From Asaia bogorensis (lineage in GTDB: Bacteria; Pseudomonadota; Alphaproteobacteria; Acetobacterales; Acetobacteraceae): DNA of 59,084 bases. The notes under the pieces are model-generated. The model was not told where the DNA came from and did no database searches. It worked only from the letters and a program-made list of their open reading frames with translations. The translations under genes and the position numbers were made by a program. Position 1 is the stretch's first letter; every line of letters begins with the position of its first letter. Positions 8,236 through 16,182 of this stretch are shown here, in pieces. The DNA is taken from contig CAMDGX010000019.1 of the NCBI GenBank assembly GCA_945897825.1, positions 1 through 59,084 of the forward strand, read 5' to 3'.

Positions 8236-10350
8236 ATGACGCCGTCCGTTCCCGTTGCCACCGACATCGTATTGCTGGGCGCGGGGCACGCGCATGTCGA
8301 GGTGCTGCGCCGCGCGGCGATGCGGCCGGACCCGGGCGTGCGGCTGACACTGATCGCGCGCGAGGGGAACACCCCGTATTCCGGCATGCTGCCGGGGTTG
8401 ATCCGCGGCGAGCACGGCTTCGACGATGCGCATCTCGATTGCGCGAAGCTGGCCATCGCCGCGGGCGCCCGGCTGATCCTGGGCGAGGCGACGGCGATCG
8501 ACCTGGCACGGCGGGAAGTGGCGGTCGCGGGACGGCCGCCGGTGGCGTACGACCTGCTGGCGGTCGATGTCGGCGGGGTGCCGGCGATGCCGGCGGGGGG
8601 TGGAACCCCGGTGAAACCGATCGGGCGGTTCCTGGCGCGGCTGGCCGACATCGAGCGCGACCTCGCGCCGGGTACACGGATCGTGGTGGTGGGCAATGGC
8701 GCGGCCGGCTGCGAGCTGGCGATCGCGCTGGCCCTGCGGCTGGCCGGGCGGGCGCGGGTCGTGCTGGTCGGGCGAGGCCCGGTGCCGATGAGCGATGCGC
8801 CCGCGCGGGTGCAGCGCGAGGCCCGGGCGGGGCTGGTGCGGGCGGGGGTGGAGATCGTCAGCGGCGTGGATGCCGGCGCGCACGATGGTGCGCTCCTGCC
8901 GCTCTCCGATGGGAGCGTGCTGGAGGCCGGGCATGTGCTGTGGGCAACCGGGGTGGTGGCGCCGGCCTTCCTGGCCGCCTCCGGCCTGGAATGCGACGCG
9001 GCCGGATGCATCCGGGTGGACGCCACACTGCGCAGCGTGAGCAACCAGCGGGTGTTTGCCGCCGGGGATTGCGCGGCGCTGGAGGGGGCGCCGCGGCCCA
9101 AGGCCGGGGTGTGGGCGGTGCGGGCCGGGGCGAAGCTGGCGGAAAATCTCGCGCGGGCGGCAAGCGGGGCGCCGTTGCTGCCGTGGCGGCCGCAGCGCAG
9201 TGCGCTGGCGATCCTGGGCCTGGGGCACGGGCGGGCCGTGGCGTGGAAAGACCGGTTCTCCTTTGCGGGCGCCGCGGCGCACTGGTTGAAGCAGCGGATC
9301 GATCGGCGCTGGATGGCGATGTACCAGTCGCTGCGGCCAATGGCCGGCACCGGAGACGCCATGCGCTGCGGCGGGTGCGGAGCCAAGATCGGGCCGGAGG
9401 CGCTGGCCGACGCGCTGGCCGGCCTGGCCGAACCGCCGCGGGAAGATATCATGGTCGGCATGGCGGAGGGGGACGACGCCGCCGTCGCGCTGCCGCCGCC
9501 CGGCATGGCGGTGGTGCAGAGCGTCGATCATTTCCGCGCCTTCATCGACGACCCCTTCATCTTCGGCAAGATCGCCGCGGCGCATGCGCTGTCGGACATT
9601 CACGCCATGGGCGCACGGCCGTGGACGGCGCTGGCCATTGCCGCGTTGCCGTTCATGCAGGGGCGGCGCATGGGGCAGGATCTCAGGGCGATGATGCTCG
9701 GCGCCGTCGAGGTGCTGCGCGCGGATGGCTGCGCGCTGGTGGGCGGGCACAGCGCGGAGGGGGCGGAGGCGTCGCTGGGCTTCGCGGTGACGGGGCTCGC
9801 GGCGCTGGATGCGCTGTGGCGCAAGGCGGGGTTGAAGATCGACGACGTGCTGGTGCTGACCAAGCCGCTCGGCACCGGAATCGTGCTGGCCGGGCATATG
9901 CGCGGGCTGGCGCGGGTCGATTGGCTGGAGGCGGCGCTCGCCGGCATGGCGCACAGCGACGGCGCGGCGGCCGAGGTTCTGCGCAGGTTCAACGTGCGGG
10001 CCTGCACCGATGTGACCGGGTTCGGGCTGGGCGGGCACCTGATGGAGATGCTGCGCGCATCGGGCGTGGCCGCGGTGCTGGATGCGGATTTACCGGCACT
10101 GCCAGGGGCGCGGGAGCTGGCGGCCCTGGGGGTGGAGAGCACGCTGGCGCCCGCGAACCGGGCGATGCTCGACATCGCCGACTCCGCGATGATGGCACTG
10201 CTGGCCGATCCGCAGACCTCGGGCGGGCTGCTGGCGGGGCTGCCGCGCGAGCAGGCCGATGCCTGCGTCGCGGCACTGCGCGCAGTTGGCGTCGAGGCGT
10301 GGGCGATCGGCACGGTGGCCGCAGGGGCCGCCGGCATCCGGGTGAGTTGA
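8236..10350 (+). CDS. selD: Bifunctional NADH dehydrogenase-like (FAD) / selenide, water dikinase SelD
   Basis: The 704-residue fusion has two parts. Residues 1 to about 370 form a pyridine-nucleotide-disulfide-type FAD oxidoreductase like NDH-2, with 'LLGAGHAHVEVL' at the start and a second GxGxxG ('VVGNGAAGCEL') near 155. Residues 376-704 are SelD, which makes selenophosphate from selenide and ATP. The catalytic Cys/Lys pair is present in 'CGGCGAK' (C381, K384, matching C17/K20 of E. coli SelD), and the ATP-binding aspartates lie in 'EGDDAAVAL'. NDH-SelD fusions are known from several bacterial groups. The oxidoreductase half may reduce or deliver selenium; that is unproven. No selA, selB, mnmH or Sec tRNA is in the window. 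Confidence 0.93.
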   Translation: MTPSVPVATDIVLLGAGHAHVEVLRRAAMRPDPGVRLTLIAREGNTPYSGMLPGLIRGEHGFDDAHLDCAKLAIAAGARLILGEATAIDLARREVAVAGRPPVAYDLLAVDVGGVPAMPAGGGTPVKPIGRFLARLADIERDLAPGTRIVVVGNGAAGCELAIALALRLAGRARVVLVGRGPVPMSDAPARVQREARAGLVRAGVEIVSGVDAGAHDGALLPLSDGSVLEAGHVLWATGVVAPAFLAASGLECDAAGCIRVDATLRSVSNQRVFAAGDCAALEGAPRPKAGVWAVRAGAKLAENLARAASGAPLLPWRPQRSALAILGLGHGRAVAWKDRFSFAGAAAHWLKQRIDRRWMAMYQSLRPMAGTGDAMRCGGCGAKIGPEALADALAGLAEPPREDIMVGMAEGDDAAVALPPPGMAVVQSVDHFRAFIDDPFIFGKIAAAHALSDIHAMGARPWTALAIAALPFMQGRRMGQDLRAMMLGAVEVLRADGCALVGGHSAEGAEASLGFAVTGLAALDALWRKAGLKIDDVLVLTKPLGTGIVLAGHMRGLARVDWLEAALAGMAHSDGAAAEVLRRFNVRACTDVTGFGLGGHLMEMLRASGVAAVLDADLPALPGARELAALGVESTLAPANRAMLDIADSAMMALLADPQTSGGLLAGLPREQADACVAALRAVGVEAWAIGTVAAGAAGIRVS

Positions 10351-10402
10351 TCCGCCCTCCCGGCCGCGCCACTGTGCGGGCGAATCAGGCAAGGAACGCC
10401 GC

Positions 10403-11485
10403 ATGCGCACCCACAGGATCGCCTCCATCCCCGCCGACGGCATCGGGCCGGAGGTGATCGAGGCCGGGCTGGAGGTGCTCGACGCGCTGGCGGCGCGGAT
10501 GGGGGATTTCCGGCTGGATGTGACCAGGCTCGATTGGGGCTCGGCGCGCTACCGGCAGACCGGCGCGTTCATGCCGGCGGACGGGCTGGCGCAGCTCAAG
10601 GCGATGGACGCGATCTATTTCGGCGCGGTCGGCGCGCAGGACGTGCCGGACCATGTGTCGCTCTGGGGCCTGCGGCTGCCGATCTGCCAGGGGTTCGACC
10701 AGTATGCCAACGTGCGCCCGACGCGCATCTTCCCGGGCGTGACCTCGCCGCTGCGCGATGTGGGGCCAGGGGACCTCGACTGGCTGATCATCCGGGAGAA
10801 CTCCGAGGGCGAATACGCCGGCCATGGCGGGCGGGCGCACAAGGGGCTCCCGGAGGAGGTCGCCACGGAAGTGGCCATCTTCACCCGCGTCGGCGTCGAG
10901 CGGATCATGCGCTTCGCCTTCGACTGCGCCCGCGCCCGGCCGCGCAAGCACATCACCATCGTCACCAAGTCCAACGCCCAGCGCTTCGGCCTGGTGATGT
11001 GGGACGAAATCGCGCTGGAGGTCTCGGCCGACTACCCCGATGTCACCTGGGACAAGGAACTGGTCGACGCGATGACCATGCGCATGGTGCGCAAGCCGCA
11101 GTCGATCGACACGGTGGTGGCAACGAACCTGCATGCCGACATCCTGTCGGACCTGGCCGCGGCCCTCGCGGGCTCGCTGGGCATCGCGCCGACCGGCAAC
11201 GTCGATCCGCAGCGACGCTATCCCTCGATGTTCGAGCCGATCCATGGCAGCGCCTTCGACATCACCGGCAAGGGCATCGCCAACCCGGTGGCAAGCTTCT
11301 GGACCGCATCGATGATGCTGGAACACCTCGGCGAGCGGGCGGCGGCTGCGGTGCTGATGACGGCGATCGAACAGGTGTGTGCCGCCGGCGTGCTGACGCC
11401 CGATCTCGGCGGACGGGCGACCACGAAGGAGGTCACGGCAGCGATGCTGTCGGCGCTCGCCGGGCTGAACCTGCCGCGGAGCTGA
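10403..11485 (+). CDS. Tartrate dehydrogenase / D-malate dehydrogenase-like (isocitrate/isopropylmalate DH family)
   Basis: The 360-residue protein belongs to the beta-decarboxylating dehydrogenases. It shows 'ADGIGPEV' at the N-terminus, substrate-binding arginines in 'NVRPTRIFPG', 'ENSEGEYAGHGGRAHKG' in the clasp region, 'TNLHADILSD' with the metal-binding aspartates, and 'EPIHGSAFDI'. The clasp sequence and the length match the TtuC/DmlA subgroup rather than leucine-pathway LeuB. It would oxidise tartrate or D-malate with NAD and divalent metal in the cytoplasm. AAGGA precedes the ATG at 10403. It stands alone rather than in a leucine operon, which supports a catabolic role. Confidence 0.88.
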   Translation: MRTHRIASIPADGIGPEVIEAGLEVLDALAARMGDFRLDVTRLDWGSARYRQTGAFMPADGLAQLKAMDAIYFGAVGAQDVPDHVSLWGLRLPICQGFDQYANVRPTRIFPGVTSPLRDVGPGDLDWLIIRENSEGEYAGHGGRAHKGLPEEVATEVAIFTRVGVERIMRFAFDCARARPRKHITIVTKSNAQRFGLVMWDEIALEVSADYPDVTWDKELVDAMTMRMVRKPQSIDTVVATNLHADILSDLAAALAGSLGIAPTGNVDPQRRYPSMFEPIHGSAFDITGKGIANPVASFWTASMMLEHLGERAAAAVLMTAIEQVCAAGVLTPDLGGRATTKEVTAAMLSALAGLNLPRS

Positions 11486-11486
11486 C

Positions 11487-13049
11487 ATGGCGATGGCGCC
11501 CCAGCCGCCGGAAGGGCCGCGCCCGACGCTCGCGGAGATCGCCGCCGGCGCGCCGGTGACGGTCTCGCGCCGACGCCCGGGGTCGGCGCGCCGCTGGCCG
11601 CGCAAGCCGCGGTCGCGCCTGGTGCGCTGGCTGACGACGCTTGCGGTGCTGGGGATGGTGGCCGGGCTGGCAGGGCTGGCCGGGGCCGCGTGGTTCCTCG
11701 ACGACCAGAACCGGACACCGCGGGAATGGGCGCCGTATGTCGAGCGCCGGGCGGCCGGCAACCACCCGCTGTTCGTTCAGGCCGGCGACCTCGTGGCGCG
11801 CACCCTGCTGCGGCTGGATCGGCTGGCGCGCGAGGACGAGCCGGTGGTGCCGCCGGGCGTCGGCGCCGATGCCACCCGGTCCGGCGCCCCGCCGCAGGTG
11901 ATGACGAAGCTGGTGACCAACACCGCGCAGTTGGTCGCAGCCCTGGCCGCGGCGACGCCGGGGCAGATCATCCAGATGGTGCCCGGCGACTACGCCGTCA
12001 CCGGGCGCGGCCTGATCCTCGACCGCCCTGGCGCGCCGAACGCCCCGATCACGCTGCGCGCCGAGCGCCTGGGCGATGTGACGATCACCTCGCACGTGCC
12101 GGCCGCGTTCAAAGCCTATGCGCCGCACTGGGTGGTGGAGAATCTGGTGGTGCGCGGGGGCTGCGACGCGGGCGGGCACAGCTATTGCGAACATGCGCTG
12201 CACGTGGTCGGCGGTGCCGTGGGCACGGTGATCCGCAACAACCGGTTCGAGGACCTCAACGCGCACATCAAGATCAACGGCGAAGACGGACAGTTCCCCG
12301 ACAATGGGCGCATCCTGGGCAACACCATGGTCAACGCGGTGGCGCGCAACACGCGCAACCCGGTCACGCCGATCGACCTGGTGTCGGCCAGCAACTGGCG
12401 CATCGCCGGCAACTTCATCGCCGATTTCCAGCGCCAGGGCACGGGCGGGGCCACCTACGGCGCCTTCATGAAGGGGGCGGGCGAAGGCACCGTGATGGAG
12501 CGCAACGTGGTGCTGTGCGAGTGGCGGCTGCGGCGGCGCAGCTACTCGCCCAATATCGGCCTGTCGATCGGCGGCGGCGGCACCTGGCCGGACGCCATCA
12601 AGCGCGACCTCGGCAAGTCCGGGCTGGAGCAGACCGGAGGGGTGATCCGCGACAACCTGATTGCGTTCTGCAACGATGTCGGCATCTACGTGAACAAGGG
12701 GCTGCGCTCGCTGATCGCGCACAACACGATCGTCGATACGGCGGGGATCGGGGTGCGGTTCGGTGAATCCTCGGCCGAAGTCGTCGGCAACATCGTGGAC
12801 GGAGTGGTGCAGACGCGCGACGGCGGCGTGGCACGCCTGCGTGACAACCACACGGCGGCGCTGCTGGGCCTGTTCGTGGGCTGGCACCCGGCGCGCGACC
12901 TGTTCCGCGATCCCGCACGACTGGACCTGCGCTGGCGCAGCCGGCCCGAACCGATCACCAGCGGGGAGTTGCGGCCAGACCTGTGCGGGACGGAACGGAC
13001 CGGGCGGGTGATGCCGGGGGCGTTCGAGGATTTCGGGCGGTGCAGATAG
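11487..13049 (+). CDS. Membrane-anchored right-handed parallel beta-helix protein
   Basis: The 520-residue protein begins with a basic N-terminus, followed by one membrane helix (about residues 52-70) that should anchor the rest in the periplasm. Residues of roughly 135-480 read as right-handed beta-helix coils, with repeated short 'VIRNNRF', 'RILGNTMV', 'NWRIAGNFI' and 'GVIRDNLIAF' units. This fold is seen in pectate-lyase-like and nitrous-oxide-accessory-type proteins. A polysaccharide-binding or -cleaving role is possible, but no catalytic set could be assigned. The ATG lies one base after the previous stop, so it may be co-translated with the tartrate dehydrogenase gene. Repeat copy 2 starts 10 bases after its stop. 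Confidence 0.72.
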   Translation: MAMAPQPPEGPRPTLAEIAAGAPVTVSRRRPGSARRWPRKPRSRLVRWLTTLAVLGMVAGLAGLAGAAWFLDDQNRTPREWAPYVERRAAGNHPLFVQAGDLVARTLLRLDRLAREDEPVVPPGVGADATRSGAPPQVMTKLVTNTAQLVAALAAATPGQIIQMVPGDYAVTGRGLILDRPGAPNAPITLRAERLGDVTITSHVPAAFKAYAPHWVVENLVVRGGCDAGGHSYCEHALHVVGGAVGTVIRNNRFEDLNAHIKINGEDGQFPDNGRILGNTMVNAVARNTRNPVTPIDLVSASNWRIAGNFIADFQRQGTGGATYGAFMKGAGEGTVMERNVVLCEWRLRRRSYSPNIGLSIGGGGTWPDAIKRDLGKSGLEQTGGVIRDNLIAFCNDVGIYVNKGLRSLIAHNTIVDTAGIGVRFGESSAEVVGNIVDGVVQTRDGGVARLRDNHTAALLGLFVGWHPARDLFRDPARLDLRWRSRPEPITSGELRPDLCGTERTGRVMPGAFEDFGRCR

Positions 13050-13059
13050 GAAGGAAGGC

Positions 13060-13168
13060 CTTCTTTTTCTGAAGAAAAAGAAGCAAAAAGACTTCATCCA
13101 TTTTGTGCCGCGCTTGAACGGTTTGAATGTGATGAAAGTTTTTTGGTTCTTTTTTTCAAAAAAGAACC
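13060..13168. repeat. Compound palindromic repeat, copy 2
   Basis: Element A (13060-13070 / 13073-13083) and element C (13145-13155 / 13158-13168) are base-for-base the same as in copy 1. The core differs and pairs only partly: CATC at 13095-13098 with GATG at 13131-13134, plus imperfect extensions. The module fits between two convergent stops, 10 bases from each gene, as expected for a bidirectional terminator. Confidence 0.85.
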
Positions 13169-13178
13169 GCTTCCTTGT

Positions 13179-13958
13179 TCATCTCCACGCCAGCACCGCC
13201 CGCTCCACCCGCCCCAGCACCCACGCCACCGTCAGCCCCAGCGCGCTGAGCAGCACGATGCCGGCCATCAGGTTCTCGGTGTCGTAGAGGTTGCCGGCCT
13301 GGAGCACGAAGCTGCCGATGCCCTTGTCCGCCCCGATCATTTCGGCTGCCACCAGCAGGATGATGGCCGTCGACGTGGTGATGCGGAAGCCCGACAGGAT
13401 CGCCGGCAGCGCACCGGGAAGCACCACCTTCCAAACGATGGCCCCGCGGGAAAGACCGAAGGACTGCGCCATCCGGATCAGCCCGCGCGGCACACCGTCC
13501 ACCCCGGCAACGGTGTTGATCACGGTCGGGAAGAACACGCCGAACGCCAGGGTCACGACCTTGCTCCCCTCGCCGATGCCGAACCAGATGATGAACAGCG
13601 GCACCAGCGCGATCTTGGGGATCGGGAACAGGGCGGAAACCACCGCCATGCCGGGCGCGCGGGCCAGGGTGAACAACCCGACCGCAAAGCCGACGACGAG
13701 CCCCGCCGCGGTGCCGATCGCCCAGCCGATCGCGAAGCGGTGCAGCGAGGCAGCGAGATGGGCCCAGAGTTCGCCGCTGATGGCGAGCGCATGCAGCGCC
13801 TTCATGATCGCCCAGGGCGTCGGCAGGAAACGGCTCGAGAACCAGCCCGCCGAGGCACCCGCCTGCCAGAGCGCGAGCAGCGCCACCAGGGTCAGCGCGC
13901 CGGTGAACGGGATGCTGCGCGGCGAAAAGCCGCCTGCCCTGAAGGGAACGTCAGCCAC
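13179..13958 (-). CDS. Nitrate/sulfonate/taurine-type ABC transporter permease (SsuC/TauC family)
   Basis: The 259-residue permease has about six helices, the 'RFLPTPWAIMKAL' segment typical of SsuC/TauC proteins and an EAA-type loop ('RMAQSFGLSRGAIVWKV'). The GTG start at 13956-13958 is chosen because it overlaps the end of the ATPase gene by 8 bases and yields a normal-length protein; no ATG lies nearby. It forms the membrane channel with the ATPase and binding protein encoded upstream in the same minus-strand operon. The substrate is an organic compound of the sulfonate or NMT1/THI5 type and is not otherwise identifiable. Confidence 0.92.
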   Translation of the reverse strand: MADVPFRAGGFSPRSIPFTGALTLVALLALWQAGASAGWFSSRFLPTPWAIMKALHALAISGELWAHLAASLHRFAIGWAIGTAAGLVVGFAVGLFTLARAPGMAVVSALFPIPKIALVPLFIIWFGIGEGSKVVTLAFGVFFPTVINTVAGVDGVPRGLIRMAQSFGLSRGAIVWKVVLPGALPAILSGFRITTSTAIILLVAAEMIGADKGIGSFVLQAGNLYDTENLMAGIVLLSALGLTVAWVLGRVERAVLAWR

Positions 13959-14724
13959 CGACGACCTCCCGCGTCGCGGCCGCGGCGTCGGCGCGGATGG
14001 CGTCCCACAACGTGGCCTCGGCGGCGCGCAGGGCGGGGTCGTCGGGGTGGCGGTCGGCGGGCGGCGTGTCCAGCCGCAGGGTCGTGGCGATGCGGCCGGG
14101 GCGGCGGGACAGAACGACGATGGAGTGGCCCAGGCGCACGGCCTCGGCGAGGTTGTGCGTGACATAGACGCAGGTGATGCCGGCGCGGGCGATCATGGCG
14201 GCGAACTCGTCCTGCAGCAGCAGGCGGGTCGGCGTGTCCAGCGCGGAGAGCGGTTCGTCCATCAGCAGCACGGCGGGGCGCACGGCCAGCGCGCGGGCGA
14301 TGCCGAGGCGCTGGCGCATGCCGCCGGAAAGCTGGCGCGGCCAGGCGCGGGCGAAGTCGGACAGGCCGGTCAACGCCAGAACCTCGGCGATGCGAGCCTC
14401 GCGTTCCGCGCGCGGCAGGCGGCCCTCCAGGACCAACGAGACATTCGCGGCAACCCGCCGCCAGGGCAGCAGGGCAAAATCCTGGAACACATAGGTGAGC
14501 GGATTGAGGCAACCGGGCGGCGGCGTGCCATGCATCACCACCCTGCCCCGCGTCGGCGCCAGCAGGCCGCCGAGGATGGCCAGCAGCGTGGACTTGCCGC
14601 AGCCCGATGGGCCGAGCAGCACGGTCACCTCGCCCGGGGCGATCGCGAGGTCGATGCCGGAGAGCACCTCCAGCGCGTCGAAGCGGTGGGAGATGCCCTC
14701 GGCGCGCAGCCCGACTCCACTCAC
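13951..14724 (-). CDS. Nitrate/sulfonate/taurine-type ABC transporter ATP-binding protein (SsuB/TauB family)
   Basis: This 257-residue ATPase has Walker A 'GPSGCGKST' (about 38-46), Q-loop 'YVFQDFALLPWR', signature 'LSGGMRQRL', Walker B 'AVLLMDEP', D-loop 'SALD' and switch 'VTHN'. The pattern is that of the SsuB/TauB group. The GTG at 14722-14724 overlaps the stop of the binding-protein gene (GTGA), so translation is probably coupled. It powers the importer formed with the adjacent permease and binding protein. Unusually, both the ATPase and permease genes of this operon start with GTG. Confidence 0.94.
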   Translation of the reverse strand: MSGVGLRAEGISHRFDALEVLSGIDLAIAPGEVTVLLGPSGCGKSTLLAILGGLLAPTRGRVVMHGTPPPGCLNPLTYVFQDFALLPWRRVAANVSLVLEGRLPRAEREARIAEVLALTGLSDFARAWPRQLSGGMRQRLGIARALAVRPAVLLMDEPLSALDTPTRLLLQDEFAAMIARAGITCVYVTHNLAEAVRLGHSIVVLSRRPGRIATTLRLDTPPADRHPDDPALRAAEATLWDAIRADAAAATREVVGG

Positions 14725-15731
14725 CGTGTTGGGAGGAACCGCGTGTCGATGATGGCGGCGGCGTCGACATCGCCCTTCACCATGCCCTGCCCGCTGAACC
14801 AGGCGAGCTGGTTGCGCACGTCCGCCACATTCAGCGCGCCGCCCTCGTCGTACCAGCCCAGGCCGGCCTTGATCTTGGTGGCCGCCAGGGGGTCGCCGAT
14901 GAAGACATACTTGGTGATGTCGGCGATCGCGGCATCGGTGGCGGGGCCATACTGCGGCGCGCCGGCCGCGTCGAAGCGCAGGAACGCCTCGCGGTAGGCG
15001 GCGACACCGCGCTGATAGGCCGTGGCGAATTTCTTCAGATCGTCGGCGCGGCTGGCGACCATCGCCTTGGCGGCGAACAGGGCGGTGATCTGGTAGGGCA
15101 CATGGTCGCCAACCCACCCGATGATCACAGCCTCGCCGCTGGCGGCAGCGGGGGCGGCCATCGAGGCGATGGCCATGGTGGCATCGACCTGGCCGGTGCG
15201 AACGGCGGCAACCATATTCTGCACCGATTGCAGCGGACGCAGGGTGAGCGACTTGAGGTCGAAACCCTGCACCTCGGCCAGCCGGCCGGCCATGTAGTGG
15301 AAGCTGGACCCGTACTGGGTGATGCCGAAGCTCTTGCCGGCAAGCTTGTCGAGCGAGGTGAGGCCGGCCTCATGTGCCTTTTTGGAGACGAGCACGGCCG
15401 TCAGCCGAACGCCCTTCTGCTCGTGCAGCCCGCCGCCGATCACCACCAGCTCGCCGCGCCCGGCCAGTGCGAAGAATCCGCCGGTCAGCGCCGTGATGCC
15501 CATGTCGGTGTCGCCCGAGACCGCGGCCGCGGCGATCGGCTGCGCGGCATCGAAGAAGCGGAACTGCACCTCCACGCCCGCCTCGCGGAACCAGCCGCGC
15601 TCCTGCGCGATATAGAGCGGCGCCGGCGAGGCGGTGCGCAGCAGGCCGAGCCGGATCGGGGTCGACGCGCGGACGGGGGCGGCAATCGCGGTGGCGCCAA
15701 GAGCGAGCGCGGCGCGGCGGGTAAGGCGCAT
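14721..15731 (-). CDS. NMT1/SsuA-type ABC transporter substrate-binding protein
   Basis: The 336-residue binding protein has a short Arg-rich signal peptide ('MRLTRRAALALGATAIAAPV', cleavage near residue 22) that could use Sec or Tat. The mature two-lobe domain begins 'TPIRLGLLRTASPAPLYIAQERGW', broken here by family-typical positions at APLYIA. GGAGG precedes the ATG. Proteins like this bind aliphatic sulfonates, taurine, nitrate or pyrimidine precursors. The start of the domain fits SsuA/NMT1 best. It is the first gene of a three-gene importer operon (binding protein, ATPase, permease), read from 15.7 kb down to 13.2 kb. Confidence 0.9.
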   Translation of the reverse strand: MRLTRRAALALGATAIAAPVRASTPIRLGLLRTASPAPLYIAQERGWFREAGVEVQFRFFDAAQPIAAAAVSGDTDMGITALTGGFFALAGRGELVVIGGGLHEQKGVRLTAVLVSKKAHEAGLTSLDKLAGKSFGITQYGSSFHYMAGRLAEVQGFDLKSLTLRPLQSVQNMVAAVRTGQVDATMAIASMAAPAAASGEAVIIGWVGDHVPYQITALFAAKAMVASRADDLKKFATAYQRGVAAYREAFLRFDAAGAPQYGPATDAAIADITKYVFIGDPLAATKIKAGLGWYDEGGALNVADVRNQLAWFSGQGMVKGDVDAAAIIDTRFLPTR

Positions 15732-15747
15732 CGGACGGACCTCCGGG

Positions 15748-16182
15748 TCAGGGTTGGGCCGCATAGGCATTCCAGACCGCATCGACGTCAAGCGCCGCCA
15801 CCGCTTCCTCCTGGGCGGCGGTCTCCACGGCCCGCCGGTCGTAATTCGCGCGCACCCAGGCCACCGGATCGGCAATTCCGGCCACCCGCGCCAGCGCCGC
15901 GATGAACGTGCCGGTGCGTCCCAGCCCCGCCGCGCACCCGACATAGACCGGCAATTGCGGCGCCGCGCGCATCAGCACCAGCGTGCGCACGAGGCCGTCG
16001 ACCAGCTGCGCCTGGGTCGGCGCGGTAAAATCCGGCACCTCGATCAGCACGTCGGCGAGGTTCGCCAGCCGTGAGTGAACCTCCAGGCACACGCCGATCG
16101 CCGGCGGCACAAAGGCGTTGAACGGCCCCCCGGCCACGCACCGCTCGGCGCCGAGGAGATGCAGCGTTACCTGCCCGTTCAT
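15748..16182 (-). CDS. Tyrosine/dual-specificity phosphatase-like protein
   Basis: The 144-residue protein contains 'CAAGLGRTGTF' (C83 to R89), a complete C-x5-R-T protein-tyrosine-phosphatase loop with the expected small residues. A candidate general-acid aspartate lies upstream, in 'EVPDFTAPT' (about D51). Its size suits small dual-specificity or phosphoinositide-type phosphatases. The ATG overlaps the stop of the upstream binding-protein gene by 4 bases, so the two are translationally coupled, an unexpected partnership. The substrate is unknown. The NMT1-type importer operon starts 17 bases after its stop. Confidence 0.78.
   Translation of the reverse strand: MNGQVTLHLLGAERCVAGGPFNAFVPPAIGVCLEVHSRLANLADVLIEVPDFTAPTQAQLVDGLVRTLVLMRAAPQLPVYVGCAAGLGRTGTFIAALARVAGIADPVAWVRANYDRRAVETAAQEEAVAALDVDAVWNAYAAQP

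Noticed and set aside
7410-10038. Minus-strand frames of 698 and 716 codons opposite the regulator and SelD fusion
   Set aside because: Low-complexity Pro/Arg/Ser-rich products; the plus-strand genes have complete, recognisable domains.
10403-11485. Assignment as 3-isopropylmalate dehydrogenase LeuB
   Set aside because: The clasp segment and length fit tartrate/D-malate dehydrogenases, and no leuA/C/D gene is nearby.
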